Assembly (NCBI GenBank): GCA_963794655.1
Contig: CAWCEV010000008.1
Span: 310,001 to 374,000, forward strand
Direction of reading: 5' to 3'
From: Roseiarcus sp963794655
GTDB lineage: Bacteria; Pseudomonadota; Alphaproteobacteria; Rhizobiales; Beijerinckiaceae
DNA length: 64,000 nt
The position numbers and the translations under genes were made by a program. Below are positions 16,168 through 26,200 of the stretch, one piece after another. The stretch's first letter is position 1; each line of letters begins with the position of its first letter. A model generated the notes under the pieces. The model was not told the origin of the DNA and searched no databases. It worked only from the letters and a program-made list of their open reading frames with translations.

Positions 16168-18303
16168 CTAAGCTGTCAGGTCGATCGCTTCGGTCAAATG
16201 GCCGGCCGGATCGGCGCTTTGACCGACGTGGATCTGGAACCGGCCCGGCTCGAGCACACGATCCTGGTTGAGGCCGACGAAAGCGAGGTCGTCGATCGCG
16301 AGGCTCCACGTCGCCTGCCCGCGTTCCCGGGCCTTGAGGACGATCTTTTGGACGCCCTTGAGCGTGAGCAACGGCGGGGCGACGCTCGCGACGAGCTCGT
16401 GCGCGAACAGGAAGAGCGTCGCTTCGCCGTCAACATCGCTGTCGTTCATGACCGTGACGGCGATCTCGATGGATTCGCCCGCCTTCGCCGAGCGCGGAGT
16501 GCAGGTCAGATCGGAGAGCGCGAAGCGGCTGTAAGAGAGGCCGTGGCCGAAGGGAAATTGCGGCGTCGCGGGGATATCGAGATACGAGCTTGAGAAATGC
16601 TCGCCGACCTGGGTTGGCCGGCCGGTTGCGCGCTGGCGGTAGAAAATCGGAATCTGGCCGACCGCTCGCGGCCAGCTCACTGGCAATCTTCCGGCGGGAT
16701 TGAACCGTCCGGTCAGCACGTCGGCGATCGCATGTCCAGCCTCGCCGCCCAGGAACCAGGTCGCGAGAACGGCGTCCGCGCGGTCGAACAGCCAGGGCAG
16801 CGTGAGCGGGCGGCCTGAAGAAAGCACGACGACGATAGGCTTGCCGAGATCGAGGACGGCCTCGGCCAGCGCTCGCTGGTTTCCGGGGAGGCCGAGATCG
16901 GCCCGGCTCGCCGCTTCTCCGCTCATCGCCGCGGCTTCGCCAAGACACAGCACGACGACTTCGGCTCCCCGGCAAAGATCGACCGCGGCCGCGATCCCGT
17001 CCGTGTCCGGTCCCGCGATTTCGACGCCCGGTGCGTGATCGATCCGGCACTGCGGCAGCGCGGCTTCCAGCCCTTCGCGTATCGACACGGCGTCGCGGGC
17101 GCGTCCCGCCGCCGCCCACGGTCCCAGCATCTCGCGCGGCGCCGCCGCCAGCGGGCCGATCAGCGCGATGCGCCGGATTTCGGGCGCGAGCGGCAGGACC
17201 GCCGCGCGGTCGGTCAGGAGCACGATCGCCCGCCGTCCGACGTCGCGCGCCAGTGCGCGGCGCTCGGCGTCCCGGGCGCCGTGCGGCCAGGCCGAGCCGC
17301 GCCGATAAGGGTCGTCGAAAAGGCCGAGACGCTCCTTGAGGTCGAGCACGCGCCTTACGCTCTCGTCGATCTCAGCCATGGTCACGAGACCGCGCTCGAG
17401 CGCCGCCGGCAGGCCCTGAACGTAGCTCTTGCTCGTCATGTCGATATCGACGCCAGCTTTGAGGGCCAGCGCGGCGGCCTCAACGGGGTCCGCCGCGACG
17501 CCGTGGCTCATGAGCTCCGCGACGGCGTTATAGTCGCTGATCAGAACGCCCTTGAAGCCGAGCCCGTCGCGCAGCCAGCCTTGCAGCATCGGCGCGTTGG
17601 CTGTCATCGGCACGCCCGCAAGATCGACGAAGGCCGGCATGACCGCCGCCGTCCCCGCGCTGACCGCGGCGGCGAAGGGCGGCAGGTAGATCTCGCGCAG
17701 CGTCCGCTCGGACACGTCGACCGAGGCGTATTCGCGGCCCGCGGTGACGGCGCCATAGGCGCAGAAGTGCTTGGCCGTGGCCGCCAGGCTGTCGGCGTCA
17801 GCAAGGTCGTGGCCCTGAAAGCCGAGCGTCTTGGCGGCCGCCATTTGCGAGGCGACCCATGCGTCCTCGCCCGGGCCCTCGACGATCCGGCCCCAGCGCG
17901 GATCGCGCGCCACGTCGAGCATCGGCGCGAAGGTGAGGGCGACCCCGTCCTGAGTCGCTTCCTCGGCGGCGGCGCGCGCGGTTTTCTCCCAAAGATCGGG
18001 AGCAAAGAGGCACGCCTCCGCCAGCGGAACCGGAAAAATCGTGCGATGGCCGTGGATGACGTCGAGGCACAGCAGGAGCGGAATGCCGAGGCGGGACTCT
18101 TCGACCGCGAGGCGCTGGACGGCATGCGCCTCGTCGGCGCCCCAATGATTGAGCAGGCTGCCGATCCGCCCCGCACGGATTCCGTCATTGATGTCGCCGA
18201 GCTGGCCAGGGCCGGTGATCGCCAAAGTCGAGGGGACCATGTTGAGCTGGCCGATCTTTTCGTCGACCGTCATTGTCGCGAGCAGTGTGTCGATGCGCGC
18301 CAT
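16168..18303 (-). CDS. GH3 beta-glucosidase (BglX-like)
   Basis: The 711-aa enzyme has the three-part GH3 layout: an N-terminal TIM barrel (1-320), an alpha/beta sandwich (about 355-560) and a C-terminal fibronectin-III-like domain (about 600-705). The retaining nucleophile is Asp257 in GVLISDYNA. Substrate-binding motifs DVIHGHRTIFP, DPRWGRIVEGPGED and AKHFCAYG are present. No signal peptide is visible, so the enzyme is probably cytoplasmic, unlike exported BglX. AAGG precedes the ATG. It is separated by 151 nt from the divergent transporter gene. With a GH94 phosphorylase nearby it may hydrolyse short beta-glucosides such as sophorose; that specificity is inference. Confidence 0.92.
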   Translation of the reverse strand: MARIDTLLATMTVDEKIGQLNMVPSTLAITGPGQLGDINDGIRAGRIGSLLNHWGADEAHAVQRLAVEESRLGIPLLLCLDVIHGHRTIFPVPLAEACLFAPDLWEKTARAAAEEATQDGVALTFAPMLDVARDPRWGRIVEGPGEDAWVASQMAAAKTLGFQGHDLADADSLAATAKHFCAYGAVTAGREYASVDVSERTLREIYLPPFAAAVSAGTAAVMPAFVDLAGVPMTANAPMLQGWLRDGLGFKGVLISDYNAVAELMSHGVAADPVEAAALALKAGVDIDMTSKSYVQGLPAALERGLVTMAEIDESVRRVLDLKERLGLFDDPYRRGSAWPHGARDAERRALARDVGRRAIVLLTDRAAVLPLAPEIRRIALIGPLAAAPREMLGPWAAAGRARDAVSIREGLEAALPQCRIDHAPGVEIAGPDTDGIAAAVDLCRGAEVVVLCLGEAAAMSGEAASRADLGLPGNQRALAEAVLDLGKPIVVVLSSGRPLTLPWLFDRADAVLATWFLGGEAGHAIADVLTGRFNPAGRLPVSWPRAVGQIPIFYRQRATGRPTQVGEHFSSSYLDIPATPQFPFGHGLSYSRFALSDLTCTPRSAKAGESIEIAVTVMNDSDVDGEATLFLFAHELVASVAPPLLTLKGVQKIVLKARERGQATWSLAIDDLAFVGLNQDRVLEPGRFQIHVGQSADPAGHLTEAIDLTA

Positions 18304-18454
18304 GTTCTTGCCTTAAGGTGAGCCGCGGCCGGGTGGCCTCGACCCGCCGCCCTTCTTAGACCAAAATGAAGATCGGGGAGGGGCGCCCCCTGTCAACGAT
18401 CGCCCGTCCGGGCTTTGAACGTCCGCGAGGACGATTTCACCGGATCATGCGACA

Positions 18455-20314
18455 ATGGGCGCTTGGGGAAACGGAACGATTTCGATGGCGGAACAGGCGA
18501 CCCAACCACTCGATGGCGACGACGGCGCTCAGAACCCTTCGCTCGGCAATCTGTTCTCCGATGTCGTCTGGATGGCTTCGGCCTTCTGGGTTTCGCGGCA
18601 GCGCAACAAGCTCCTGATGCTGGGCGGGGGGCTTGTCGTCGTCGTCGGGGCCACGGCCTACATGCAGATCAGGCTCAATTCCTGGAATCGCCCGTTCTAC
18701 AACGCGCTGACCGACAAGGACATTCCGGGGTTCCTGACCCAGCTCGGCGTCTTCGGCGAGATCGCGGGCATATTGCTGGTCCTCAACGTTGTGCAGATGT
18801 GGCTCAATCAGAGCTCGAAGGTCGTCCTGCGCCAGGGCCTGGTGAACGACCTTCTGAACCAGTGGCTCGAGCCGAAGCGCGCCTTCCGCCTTTCGAATTC
18901 GGGCGCCATCGGCGTCAATCCGGACCAGCGCCTCCAGGCCGACGCCCAGCACCTGACCGATCTCTCGACCGACCTCGGCATCGGGCTTCTGCAATCGAGC
19001 CTTCTTCTGGCGACCTTTGCCGGCGTTCTTTGGGCGCTTTCGAGGGGCGAGTTCCTGCCGTTCGCCGGCCGCGACTTCTCCCCGCCCGGCTACCTCGTCT
19101 GGTGCGCGCTGCTCTACGCGGGCGTCGCATCCTACGTGAGCTGGCGGGTCGGGCGCCCGCTCGTCGACCAGAACGCCGAGCGATACGCGCGCGAGGCCGA
19201 CTTTCGTTTCGCGCTCGTGCGCATCAACGAGCACATCGACGGCATCACCCTCTATGGCGGCGAAGCCGACGAGCGGCAACGGCTCGACGGCGTGTTCGGA
19301 AACGTGCTCGACATTTCATGGCGGATCGTCAACTCGATCACGCGCCTGACCTGGGTCACCGCCGGCTACGGCTGGTTTACGATCATCGCGCCGATCCTGG
19401 TCGCGGCGCCGGCCTATTTTCAGAGCAAGATGACTTTCGGCGAGCTCATGGTCATCGTCGGCGCCTTCAACCAGGTGCAGACGGCGCTGCGCTGGTTCGT
19501 CGACAATTTCTCCAACCTCGCCGACTGGCGGGCGACGCTGCTGCGGGTGGCGAGGTTCCGGAAGGCGATCATGGGCATGGACGACCTCGGCCAGGCGACG
19601 AGCCGGATCGATTTCGCCGAGGGAACGGATCCCTCGATCAGGATCGACGATCTTCACGTCGCCTCGCCCACGGGCTGCGTCATGCTGAGCGAACCGCACA
19701 CCAGCATGAACGCCAACGAGCGCGTCCTGATCGCCGGCGAAGACGGGGAAGAAAAAGCCTTGCTGTTCCGCGCCATCGGCGGGCTTTGGCCATGGGGGAG
19801 CGGCCGGATCACCCAGCCGGCGAGGGACACGATCATGTTCATGCCGGTCCGGGCCTATATACCGCCCGGGACCCTTCGGGACGCCGTCGCCTATCCGCAT
19901 CAGGGCCATATGTTCGAGCCTCCCGCCGTCGTCGAGGCGCTCGCGGCGGTCGGGCTCGAACATCTCGAGCCCCATCTCGACACCGAGAACCGCTGGGACC
20001 GCGACTTGACCGACGACGAGAAGCAATGCCTGGCTTTTGCGCGGGTCTTCCTGCAGAAGCCGCGCTGGGTCGTGGTGCATGATGCGCTCGACGTGCTCGA
20101 TCCGAAATCGCGCGCGCGAATCAGGGCGCTGTTCTCGAGCGCGCTGGCTGGCGTCGGCCTGATCAATATCGGCCATGACCAGCCTGAAACCGGCTTCTAC
20201 CCGCACAAGCTGCATCTCGTCATGGATCCGGGCGGGCAGAAGTTCGAGCCGGAACACGAGCACGGAATCCCCGACCCGGAGAAATCGCCGGACGAATCCG
20301 TTCCCGCCAAATAG
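18455..20314 (+). CDS. SbmA/BacA/YddA-type transporter with degenerate ATPase domain
   Basis: The 619-aa protein has the SbmA_BacA-like membrane domain (about 30-390; LNSWNRPFYNALTDKD, WRVGRPLVDQNAERY, NADFR-type EADFRFALVRINEHIDGI) followed by an ABC domain. Nearly every ATPase motif is altered. Walker A reads GEDGEEKAL (428-436; the Lys remains, but Gly and Ser/Thr are lost). The Q-loop Gln is Val (MPVRAYIP). The signature is LTDDE (518-522) in place of LSGGE. Walker B is VVVHDALD, with His542 for Asp and Asp for the catalytic Glu. The switch His may remain (NIGHD). SbmA itself lacks an ATPase and uses proton force, so this may be a proton-driven or regulatory form. A start at 18485 is also possible. 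Likely substrates are peptides or modified peptides. Confidence 0.85.
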   Translation: MGAWGNGTISMAEQATQPLDGDDGAQNPSLGNLFSDVVWMASAFWVSRQRNKLLMLGGGLVVVVGATAYMQIRLNSWNRPFYNALTDKDIPGFLTQLGVFGEIAGILLVLNVVQMWLNQSSKVVLRQGLVNDLLNQWLEPKRAFRLSNSGAIGVNPDQRLQADAQHLTDLSTDLGIGLLQSSLLLATFAGVLWALSRGEFLPFAGRDFSPPGYLVWCALLYAGVASYVSWRVGRPLVDQNAERYAREADFRFALVRINEHIDGITLYGGEADERQRLDGVFGNVLDISWRIVNSITRLTWVTAGYGWFTIIAPILVAAPAYFQSKMTFGELMVIVGAFNQVQTALRWFVDNFSNLADWRATLLRVARFRKAIMGMDDLGQATSRIDFAEGTDPSIRIDDLHVASPTGCVMLSEPHTSMNANERVLIAGEDGEEKALLFRAIGGLWPWGSGRITQPARDTIMFMPVRAYIPPGTLRDAVAYPHQGHMFEPPAVVEALAAVGLEHLEPHLDTENRWDRDLTDDEKQCLAFARVFLQKPRWVVVHDALDVLDPKSRARIRALFSSALAGVGLINIGHDQPETGFYPHKLHLVMDPGGQKFEPEHEHGIPDPEKSPDESVPAK

Positions 20315-20332
20315 GCGGGCGCCGAGGCCGCG

Positions 20333-23209
20333 TCAGAAGTCGATTTCGAGCCGGCGCCAGCTCGCGCTCGTGACGACGTCTCCGTTGATGTCGCAGGCGC
20401 GGCCGTCGGCCAACGCGCGCTTCGCGCCCGGGTAGCGGACGAGGATTCGCTCGGGCACGGGACCCGCGATCGAAAGCTCGACCGTGGCGCGCCCCCGCTT
20501 GCGCCGCGCCTTGAGATTGACGGCGCCGAAGGCGGTCGGCAGTTCGTTGAGCGTAATGCCCTCGCCGGCCCACCAGCCGGCCGGCGCGGCGCGGAAGAGC
20601 TCGAGCGTCGTTCCGTTCTCCCTCAGCAGCATCCGCCGGACGGCGCAGGCGAACTCAGCGCCGATCCAGGTGTGCGGCATGTCGCCGATATAATCGGGCA
20701 CGCGCATGTCGGCCCATACGACCTCCGCCCAGCCGCGCCAGCCGGGCGGCCTGCGCGAGGCGAGCATGACCGAAAGCAGGCGGAAGGCGTCGTCGTAACG
20801 GCCGAGCGCCACAAAGGCGTTGAGGTTGCGCAGATCATAGGGCGAGTAGTTGCTCTTGAAATCCGGGGCGGAAATCTGCTTCACGCGAGCGGCGGCGCGA
20901 TCGTAAGTGGCCGCGATCAGCTCGGGCGGAAGCGCGTCATCGACCCGGCAGGGCTCGAAGGCGATCGATGTCGCGGTCGGATCGATGTCGTCGCGATCGG
21001 CGGAGCCGGGGATGAGGCCGGTCTTCATCTTCTCCGCGGTCATGCGGATCGAGCGGGCAAGGTTCGCCTCGAACTCGCGCCCCTTCGCCGTGGCGTGAGC
21101 CGCGACCGTCTTGTCGCCGATTTCATGCGCCAGATATTCGCAGTTGCGCCAGGCGCTGAGGGCGAAATAGTCGTCCCAATAGCTGTACGACGGCTTGCTG
21201 TAGCCCTCATGACTGATCGAGGGCGCGAGCAAACCGTGGAACCGCGTCTCGGGCCCCTGCTCGGCGTCCGTTCGCGCGACAAGCTCCTCGATGAACCGCG
21301 TCGCGCGGACGACCGGTTCGAAAATCGCGCTTAGGAACTCGCGGTCGCGGCTGACGCGGTAGACATCGGCGGCGACGCCGACGAACTCGCCCTGCGCGTC
21401 GTACTCGATATTGCTGCCGTAACCCCGGTTCACTGTGCCGTCGACGTTGAGGATCGGCGGAACCATGCCGTTCTTGTAGATGCGCTTCGCATACCAGGCG
21501 ACATAGGTCTTGGCCTCTTCGATGAGGCCGGCCCACAAGAGAGCAAGCGCCTGCGCCGAGCCGTCGCGAATCCAGGTGCGGTCGTAGTTGCGTGGACCGG
21601 GCTTGAACGCGAATTCGGTCGAGTTGACGAGGATGAACGCCGTCTGCGCTTCGACGGTGTCGCTCACCTCGCGGTCGCCGACCGTGATCTTGCGCGGGCC
21701 GATCTTTGCGCGCCAGTCTTGCGCCACGGCGTCGCGCAACGCGTCGAAGGACGCCTCCGCCCGCGGCTCGGCGCCGTCCCGCATCGGCGATGAAACGGCG
21801 ACGGCGACGCTCGCGCCCGGCGCGAGGGAAAAGGCAAATTCGCAAGCCGCGCTGAGAAGGCCGGAGTCGGAGCGACGCCTGCGCGGCGTCTTCGTCGGTC
21901 CCTTTTCGATCAGCCGGATCACATCCCCGTTCTTGAACTCGGCGACGGCGAATGAGTCCGGCTTGCGCGAAAGCGTGGCGTAGGCGCGGTCGTTGACGCT
22001 GACCTCTCCGCCCTCGACTGCAATGGCGTTGATGGCGGCGTGGCCGCCATGCTGCCAGTAGGGATCGATCTGCAGCGGGCGCACCGCGAGCGCCAGCGCG
22101 CCCCTCCTGCGCGTTTTCGCGCTCCTGTTCGTGACGCGATACTCCACCACCGCGAGGCCGGCGTGAGCAAGGGCGGTGGTTTGGACCTCGACATCGCCGG
22201 CCGCCCATTCGACGGTCGGAATGGGAAGCGAGCCGCCGGCGAGCGATTGCTTGATCGAAGCGCTCGCCGGCGCTCCGTGCAGCGCGCGGCCGAGTCGGAT
22301 CAGCGGCGTGATCTGAGGCGAGCCGCGCCGCGGCTCGAGATTGCCGTACTCGTCGAAAAGCGCCTCGCCCGCGTGGTCGTATTCGCCGAGAACGGTCCAG
22401 TAGACCTGGCGGCCGAGCAGCGACTGCGGATAAAGGTCGCGTCGGCTCGCCGCGGCTGCGCGTTCGAGCTGGCCGATCGGCATGCGATCCTTGTTCAGGA
22501 TGCGAAGCTTGAGCTCGTTGACGATCGCGCCTTCGGGCGCGCTCGCTTCATGGATGGTCAGGCGAAAATAGCGGCTTGTGGTCGAGGGCCACCAGAAGCT
22601 GTCGCTGCCGCCATTGCCGGTCAGGATGCGGCCGACCTCGCGAAAGCTCTTGCCGTCGTCGGAGAGGTAAACCGAGAAGTCGGTTCCATAAGCCGCGCCC
22701 CACTCGATGAACGCCCCGAGCGGATAGCGCATATAGCCGAAGTCGACGGTGATGCTCTCGCCTTTGGGGACTGTGACCGGGGCGTAGCCGAGCGCGGCGA
22801 CCCGGCCCTCCTCCCTCACCGACGCCGCATCGCCGGAGCCGTAAAGGTTGATCTCGACGATCTCCTTTCCCCGCTCGGCCTCAGGGTCGTCGCAGGTCCA
22901 GCGCACGAATCGCGCCTTGACGGGCGGGAAAGCAAAGACGTCCTGCCCGCCTTCGCCGTGGCGCGTCTTGCAAAGATGGGTCCAGCGCTTGCCGTCGAGC
23001 GAAGACTTGAACCCGTAGACGACCGGCGCATCCTTGCCCCAATAGACCTCGAGACCGGCGAGCGTCGCGGCCTTGCCAAGGTCGATCTTGAGCCACGGCT
23101 TCTTCGCCGGCTGCGATGTCCAGCTCGTGGCGTAGCGGTCATCGACCGCGAGACGCGGGTCGCCGCTGCTCGCGGTCGCCTTCCACCGATCTTTACGCGG
23201 AACTTTCAT
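20333..23209 (-). CDS. Glycosidase-like (alpha/alpha)6 protein with two discoidin domains
   Basis: This 958-aa protein begins with two F5/8 type C (discoidin) beta-sandwich domains: about 8-128 (LAVDDRYATSWTSQ, WLKIDLGKAATLAGLEVYWG) and about 140-265 (ITVDFGYMRYPLGAFIEWG, RYFRLTIHEA). A middle beta-sandwich follows, then an (alpha/alpha)6-barrel catalytic-like domain (about 555-870) with NYDRTWIRDGSAQALALLWA, NGMVPPILNVDG and HTWIGAEF. It resembles the GH15/37/63/94 clan in fold only; I cannot assign a GH family. No signal peptide is seen, which is odd for discoidin-bearing proteins. The gene is 43 nt downstream of the GH94 gene on the same strand and likely shares its substrate. Confidence 0.72.
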   Translation of the reverse strand: MKVPRKDRWKATASSGDPRLAVDDRYATSWTSQPAKKPWLKIDLGKAATLAGLEVYWGKDAPVVYGFKSSLDGKRWTHLCKTRHGEGGQDVFAFPPVKARFVRWTCDDPEAERGKEIVEINLYGSGDAASVREEGRVAALGYAPVTVPKGESITVDFGYMRYPLGAFIEWGAAYGTDFSVYLSDDGKSFREVGRILTGNGGSDSFWWPSTTSRYFRLTIHEASAPEGAIVNELKLRILNKDRMPIGQLERAAAASRRDLYPQSLLGRQVYWTVLGEYDHAGEALFDEYGNLEPRRGSPQITPLIRLGRALHGAPASASIKQSLAGGSLPIPTVEWAAGDVEVQTTALAHAGLAVVEYRVTNRSAKTRRRGALALAVRPLQIDPYWQHGGHAAINAIAVEGGEVSVNDRAYATLSRKPDSFAVAEFKNGDVIRLIEKGPTKTPRRRRSDSGLLSAACEFAFSLAPGASVAVAVSSPMRDGAEPRAEASFDALRDAVAQDWRAKIGPRKITVGDREVSDTVEAQTAFILVNSTEFAFKPGPRNYDRTWIRDGSAQALALLWAGLIEEAKTYVAWYAKRIYKNGMVPPILNVDGTVNRGYGSNIEYDAQGEFVGVAADVYRVSRDREFLSAIFEPVVRATRFIEELVARTDAEQGPETRFHGLLAPSISHEGYSKPSYSYWDDYFALSAWRNCEYLAHEIGDKTVAAHATAKGREFEANLARSIRMTAEKMKTGLIPGSADRDDIDPTATSIAFEPCRVDDALPPELIAATYDRAAARVKQISAPDFKSNYSPYDLRNLNAFVALGRYDDAFRLLSVMLASRRPPGWRGWAEVVWADMRVPDYIGDMPHTWIGAEFACAVRRMLLRENGTTLELFRAAPAGWWAGEGITLNELPTAFGAVNLKARRKRGRATVELSIAGPVPERILVRYPGAKRALADGRACDINGDVVTSASWRRLEIDF

Positions 23210-23252
23210 CCGATGGCTCCGTTCGATCGCGACCTGCGTGCTTACGTCGCCT

Positions 23253-26200
23253 TCATCGCCGCCGCGAGCCGCCGCCGGGCCGGCCGGGCCATTCGAGGCT
23301 GAGGTCCTTGCGCGACTTTCTCAAGCCCGGCGTCACGATTCGCTTGCCGAATTGCCGCCTTAGCCCGAAGGCGTGGCGAATGAGCATGTTGGCGTATAGG
23401 CCGGGGCCGCTCGAATAGATGCGCCAGCCGCCATCGAAGGCGATCGAGTTCGCACGGACGCGCTGCCATTCGTCGCTCGCCTGATAGCGGTCGCGGAAGG
23501 CGGCGTCGCTCGAGCTGAAATAGGCGTTGCGCTGTCTTAGAGAGGCGTTCGGAAGCCGATCGGTGACGGCGATCGGGTTCGCGACCATGAGCGCCTCCCA
23601 CAACGCTGGGAATTCGCCGATGTCGCTCATCGCCTCGCCGTAGCGCAGATGCGAATGCGTATACATGAGCCCGATTTCCCGGCCGAAGAAAGCAGCCAAT
23701 TCCGCCCGCTGGAAGAACGTCTCCGGGCCGCCATGATAGGCGATCGGCTTATCCATGAGGCGCGCGCCATCGGAGAAGAGCAGATGCTTGCGGATGAGGC
23801 TGTGATGCCTGCGCGCCTGGACCTGCGTGAACATGCCGCCGATCATGCTCTGCGTCATCGGCAGGAGCGAGAAGGCGAGCCCGGTCTGCTTGTCGCTCGG
23901 GTGCAGCAAGAGCTCGGGCTCGCCGCCCTCGGGCCGGAACACGCCATAGCCGGCGACGACCCCGTCGCGGACGAGATGGGTGTTGAAGTCCTTGCGCACC
24001 GCCGCGGCAAGCGCGTCGAGCTCCCGGGCCCGCTTCGGCGTGCGCTTCGCCTGGCGAAGGATTTCAGCGTAGCGGCGAAGCTGCTCGTAGAAGAGAACGA
24101 CCGTCCACGCGCTCGTCATCCAGTCGCGCTTCGTCGGGTCGACCGGCCGCAAGGAATCGTTCCAGTCGCCGTTGCCGTAGCGGACGAGATTCGTGCCGGG
24201 GATGAAGCGCGCGCGCACCGTCTCGATGAGCTTGTCGACATGCGCGGTCACCGGCTCGGTGTGCGCGGTCTTTTCGAAATTGTCCTCGCGGCGCCACGCG
24301 ATCGCTTCGTCGAGGAAAGCGAAATCGCCGGTGGCCTCGATATAGTCGCAGAGCGCCTTGAGCGGCCAGACGATGATGTCGCCATGCGACTCCTTGTCCT
24401 GGATCGCCGAGTAAGGCTCGAGCATGAACCACTGCGGCCAGTCGCCGCTCCCCTCATACTGCTGGGCGAAGAGGATGCGCAGAATCTGTTTGACCGGCCG
24501 ATCATGCTCGAGCGTCAGCAGGAGTTCGATCGAACCCTGGCAGACGTCGCGCGTGCCCCACGCGCCCCCGGTATATTGCTCGAGACCATGCGGCGCCGTG
24601 AGATGGATCATCCCGTCATGCGCGAGCCAAGGGAAGACCGTGTCGACGGCGAGCGCATCCGCGGAACGGTTGGCGCTCTTCACGCGAACGCCGCGCGTGA
24701 GATTGCGCCAGAAGCGGTCGGCGGGCTTGAGCATCTCTGATTCATCGACCGGCTTCGCGTATTTCGCCGCCAAAGCTTCCGCCTGCTTCCCGTCCGCCAT
24801 GAAGCCGACGACGGCGAACGCGAATTCATTGACCTGGCCGGTCCGGATCGCCACGTATCCGCCGCTGCGGCGATGTCCGTCCAGGTAAAGCAGTTCGTCG
24901 CCGCCGATCGCCTCGACGCGCCGGGGACTGCTTGTCACCAGATGATAGGCGACCTCAGGATATTTCTGGCCCCAAAGGCTGTTGAGGTCCGGGCGGAACG
25001 TGAATCGCTTGCGTTGCGCGTCGATCTCAGTCCGGCTGGCGTGGTTGAACTCCTGCTCGCCGAGGACGAGTTGGCCGAAGACGAGAAAGCGGCGCTTCGG
25101 CCCTTCCACGCTGACGCGCCACTGCATGGCGGCGTCGTCGCCCGCGACGGTTGCCGCGACCGTCACGGTCTCTTTGCCCACTCGATAGATCCAGCGGCAA
25201 TCGTTCAGGCCCATTTCGAAGGCGGAAGGAACGGTGAGCAGCCGCCAGCCGTCCTTCGTCTCCATCAACATCCGCAGTCCGCTGGCGCGGGTGATGTTGT
25301 AGGGATCGCGGGAGACGGAAAAGAGCTTGTGGAAGGACGTATGGCCGATCGTGAGCTGAGCGCCGAACACGCCGTGCATCCACCCCGTCGCGCATAACGT
25401 CGCCGCGTCCGGCAGCATCTCCCCGCCGCTGCGGATGAGCGAGCCGTGGCGGCGCGCGACGACGCGCTCCTTATCTCGCAGGACGACATGGCGGCTGTGC
25501 GTTCTGCCCGGCGTGAAGAAGGACAGGAGCCGGCCCTCGGCCTCTTCGACATGCGTGCGCCTCGGGTAGCGCGCACGGATTTCCCTCTCATCGAGCGCGT
25601 CCGCGACCGCGGGCGGCGCAGTCTGCAACACGCTGCGCGGCGGCGCCGACAGGACGACATCGTGCGCCGTCCAGTCCCTGGCCGCGCTTTCGGCGGCGTC
25701 GACCACATTGAGGTCGGCGTCGCTCGACGCTGTCGGGTGATCGGGCGCGAACAAGGCGAAAAATGTCCACGACGCAACGGCGCCGGGCGCAAGCGTGGCG
25801 GGCTTCGACTGCAAGGCTGCGCATCCGGTCTCGAACTGAAGGCGCATCGACGGCAAGCTCTCGCCAAACCTTAAGCTCATCCGGTCGGCGTCGCGGTAAT
25901 CCGGGCCCATCAGGTCACGGACATCGGTCGCAAACCCCGCAGCGCCTTCGAGGCAGCCATGCGCGATCCACGGATATGTCCCGTCCTGCGACAAATTCTG
26001 CCGGCTCATGACGATGTGGTTCAGGCGCGGATGCCGGGCAATATGGTGGTCGAGATACTGGCTGACATAGGCCTCGTTGTTCATGATGAAGCCCTGACCG
26101 CCGAGCCCGAGATCCTGGACAAAGACGGCGTCGCAGGAGAGCTCGCGGTCGCTCCGGTTGACCACGTCGAGCCGCCACAGCCAGACGCTCGAACGCGGAT

